Source: Pseudoselenomonas ruminantium
Lineage (GTDB): Bacteria > Bacillota > Negativicutes > Selenomonadales > Selenomonadaceae
DNA: 7,060 nt
Reading direction: 5' to 3'
Assembly: GCA_002448495.1 (NCBI GenBank)
Contig: DJYL01000191.1
Span: 1-7,060, forward strand
A program made the translations under genes and the position numbers. Below the pieces are notes generated by a model, which worked only from the letters and a program-made list of their open reading frames with translations, did not search any database and was not told where the DNA came from. Of the stretch, positions 6,435 to 7,060 are shown in pieces. Each line of letters begins with the position of its first letter. The stretch's first letter is position 1.

Positions 6435-7060
6435 ATGCGTTCTACATTTTCCGGACTTAATACCATGGTGCGCGGCGTGTTCGCGAATCAGCTCTCATTG
6501 GATACCGTGGGTCACAATATCACCAATGCCTCTACGGAAGGATATTCCCGTCAGTCCGTAAATCAGGCGGCAACCAAGGCGCAGGAGGTGCCGTCCTTGT
6601 ATGGCGGTGTGCTGGTCGGTACTGGTGTTGATGCCATGTCGATTATGCGTGCCCGTAATGTCTATGCCGACAAGCAGTTCTGGGCAGAAACCTCGACCCA
6701 TGAATACTACAAGGCCGAGCAGGTAAACTACGATAAACTGGAAGCCATCTTTGATGATTCGGATAATACCGGCATAAAGGATGCTATGGATGCGTTTTAT
6801 GCATCATGGAGTGCCTTATCAAAGGATGCTTCTGCCGACAGTTCCCGCGTTACGGTTATCGAGAAGGGCAATATTTTTGTCGATAAGATGAGCACGGTAG
6901 CCAGTCAGCTGCAGGATCAGATTAATGCTCAGTATGACGATATGCGGATTCATTTAGCGGAAGTCAATGATATCAACGATCAAATCGTTGAACTGAATAA
7001 GAATATATCGGGAGCTGAAGCGGTCGGCGCACAGGCCAATGACCTGCGCGACCAGCGCGA
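6435..7060 (+). CDS. flgK: Flagellar hook-associated protein FlgK (HAP1), 3' partial
   Basis: The first 208 codons are visible and the frame stays open to the right edge; full FlgK proteins are usually 450-650 residues. The start MRSTFSGLNTMVRGVFANQ, then the signature VGHNITNASTEGYSRQSV near residues 25-42, is the rod/hook-type N-terminal motif of FlgK. YGGVLVGTGVDAMSIMRARN and the helical region ending NDLRDQR follow the FlgK N-terminal pattern. FlgK forms the first hook-filament junction ring and is exported through the flagellar type III apparatus, normally escorted by FlgN. The upstream FlgN-like genes and FlgM support the call, and flgL is expected next, beyond the window. Confidence 0.95.
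   Translation, partial: MRSTFSGLNTMVRGVFANQLSLDTVGHNITNASTEGYSRQSVNQAATKAQEVPSLYGGVLVGTGVDAMSIMRARNVYADKQFWAETSTHEYYKAEQVNYDKLEAIFDDSDNTGIKDAMDAFYASWSALSKDASADSSRVTVIEKGNIFVDKMSTVASQLQDQINAQYDDMRIHLAEVNDINDQIVELNKNISGAEAVGAQANDLRDQR

Noticed and set aside
6304..6561. An 85-codon + strand open frame across the flgN2-flgK junction
   Set aside because: It overlaps two well-supported genes in another frame and its product has no family features.
1..7060. Search for a defence, mobile or otherwise undescribed system
   Set aside because: No transposase, integrase, nuclease, CRISPR repeats, terminal inverted repeats or tRNA-type structure was seen; the content is explained by TPS and flagellar genes.

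Overview
All real genes in this window lie on the + strand and fall into two blocks: the end of a two-partner secretion (TPS) locus, then the start of a late flagellar operon. A Gram-negative-type outer-membrane transporter (TpsB) sits beside a Firmicutes-type flagellar order (YvyF-like, FlgM, FlgN, FlgK, as in the Bacillus comF-yvyF-flgM-yvyG-flgK block). This points to a diderm Firmicute, most likely a Negativicute of the Selenomonas group. That placement is inferred from gene content and has not been tested by a search.

Positions 1-4405: a large exported protein, entering the window already open, carries a tandem array of YDG-type domains (KxYDG motif), an MBG-like domain and an acidic, repeat-bearing C-terminus. 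It is followed 39 bp later by an Omp85-superfamily TpsB/FhaC/ShlB transporter with a POTRA region and a beta-barrel. The exoprotein is probably a surface adhesin and the barrel its dedicated exporter.

Positions 4406-5088: a short gap with no convincing terminator leads into a YvyF-like flagellar-operon protein with two Cys4 knuckles. A strong intrinsic terminator follows it. A sigma-28-like promoter candidate is laid over the loop, 3' arm and T-tract of that terminator, so the same bases may end the upstream transcript and start the flagellar one.

Positions 5089-7060: flgM (anti-sigma-28), a FlgN-family chaperone gene, a second FlgN-like gene, and the start of flgK (hook-filament junction protein), which runs off the right edge. 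The logic is the usual late-flagellar one: FlgM holds sigma-28 until the hook is complete, FlgN-type chaperones deliver FlgK/FlgL, and FlgK caps the hook before filament growth.

No tRNA, rRNA, CRISPR, insertion sequence or defence system was seen. The points most worth a second look are the promoter/terminator overlay, the duplicated FlgN-like genes, and the direct abutment of an adhesin-secretion locus on the flagellar operon. There is no gene-free stretch over 300 bases.
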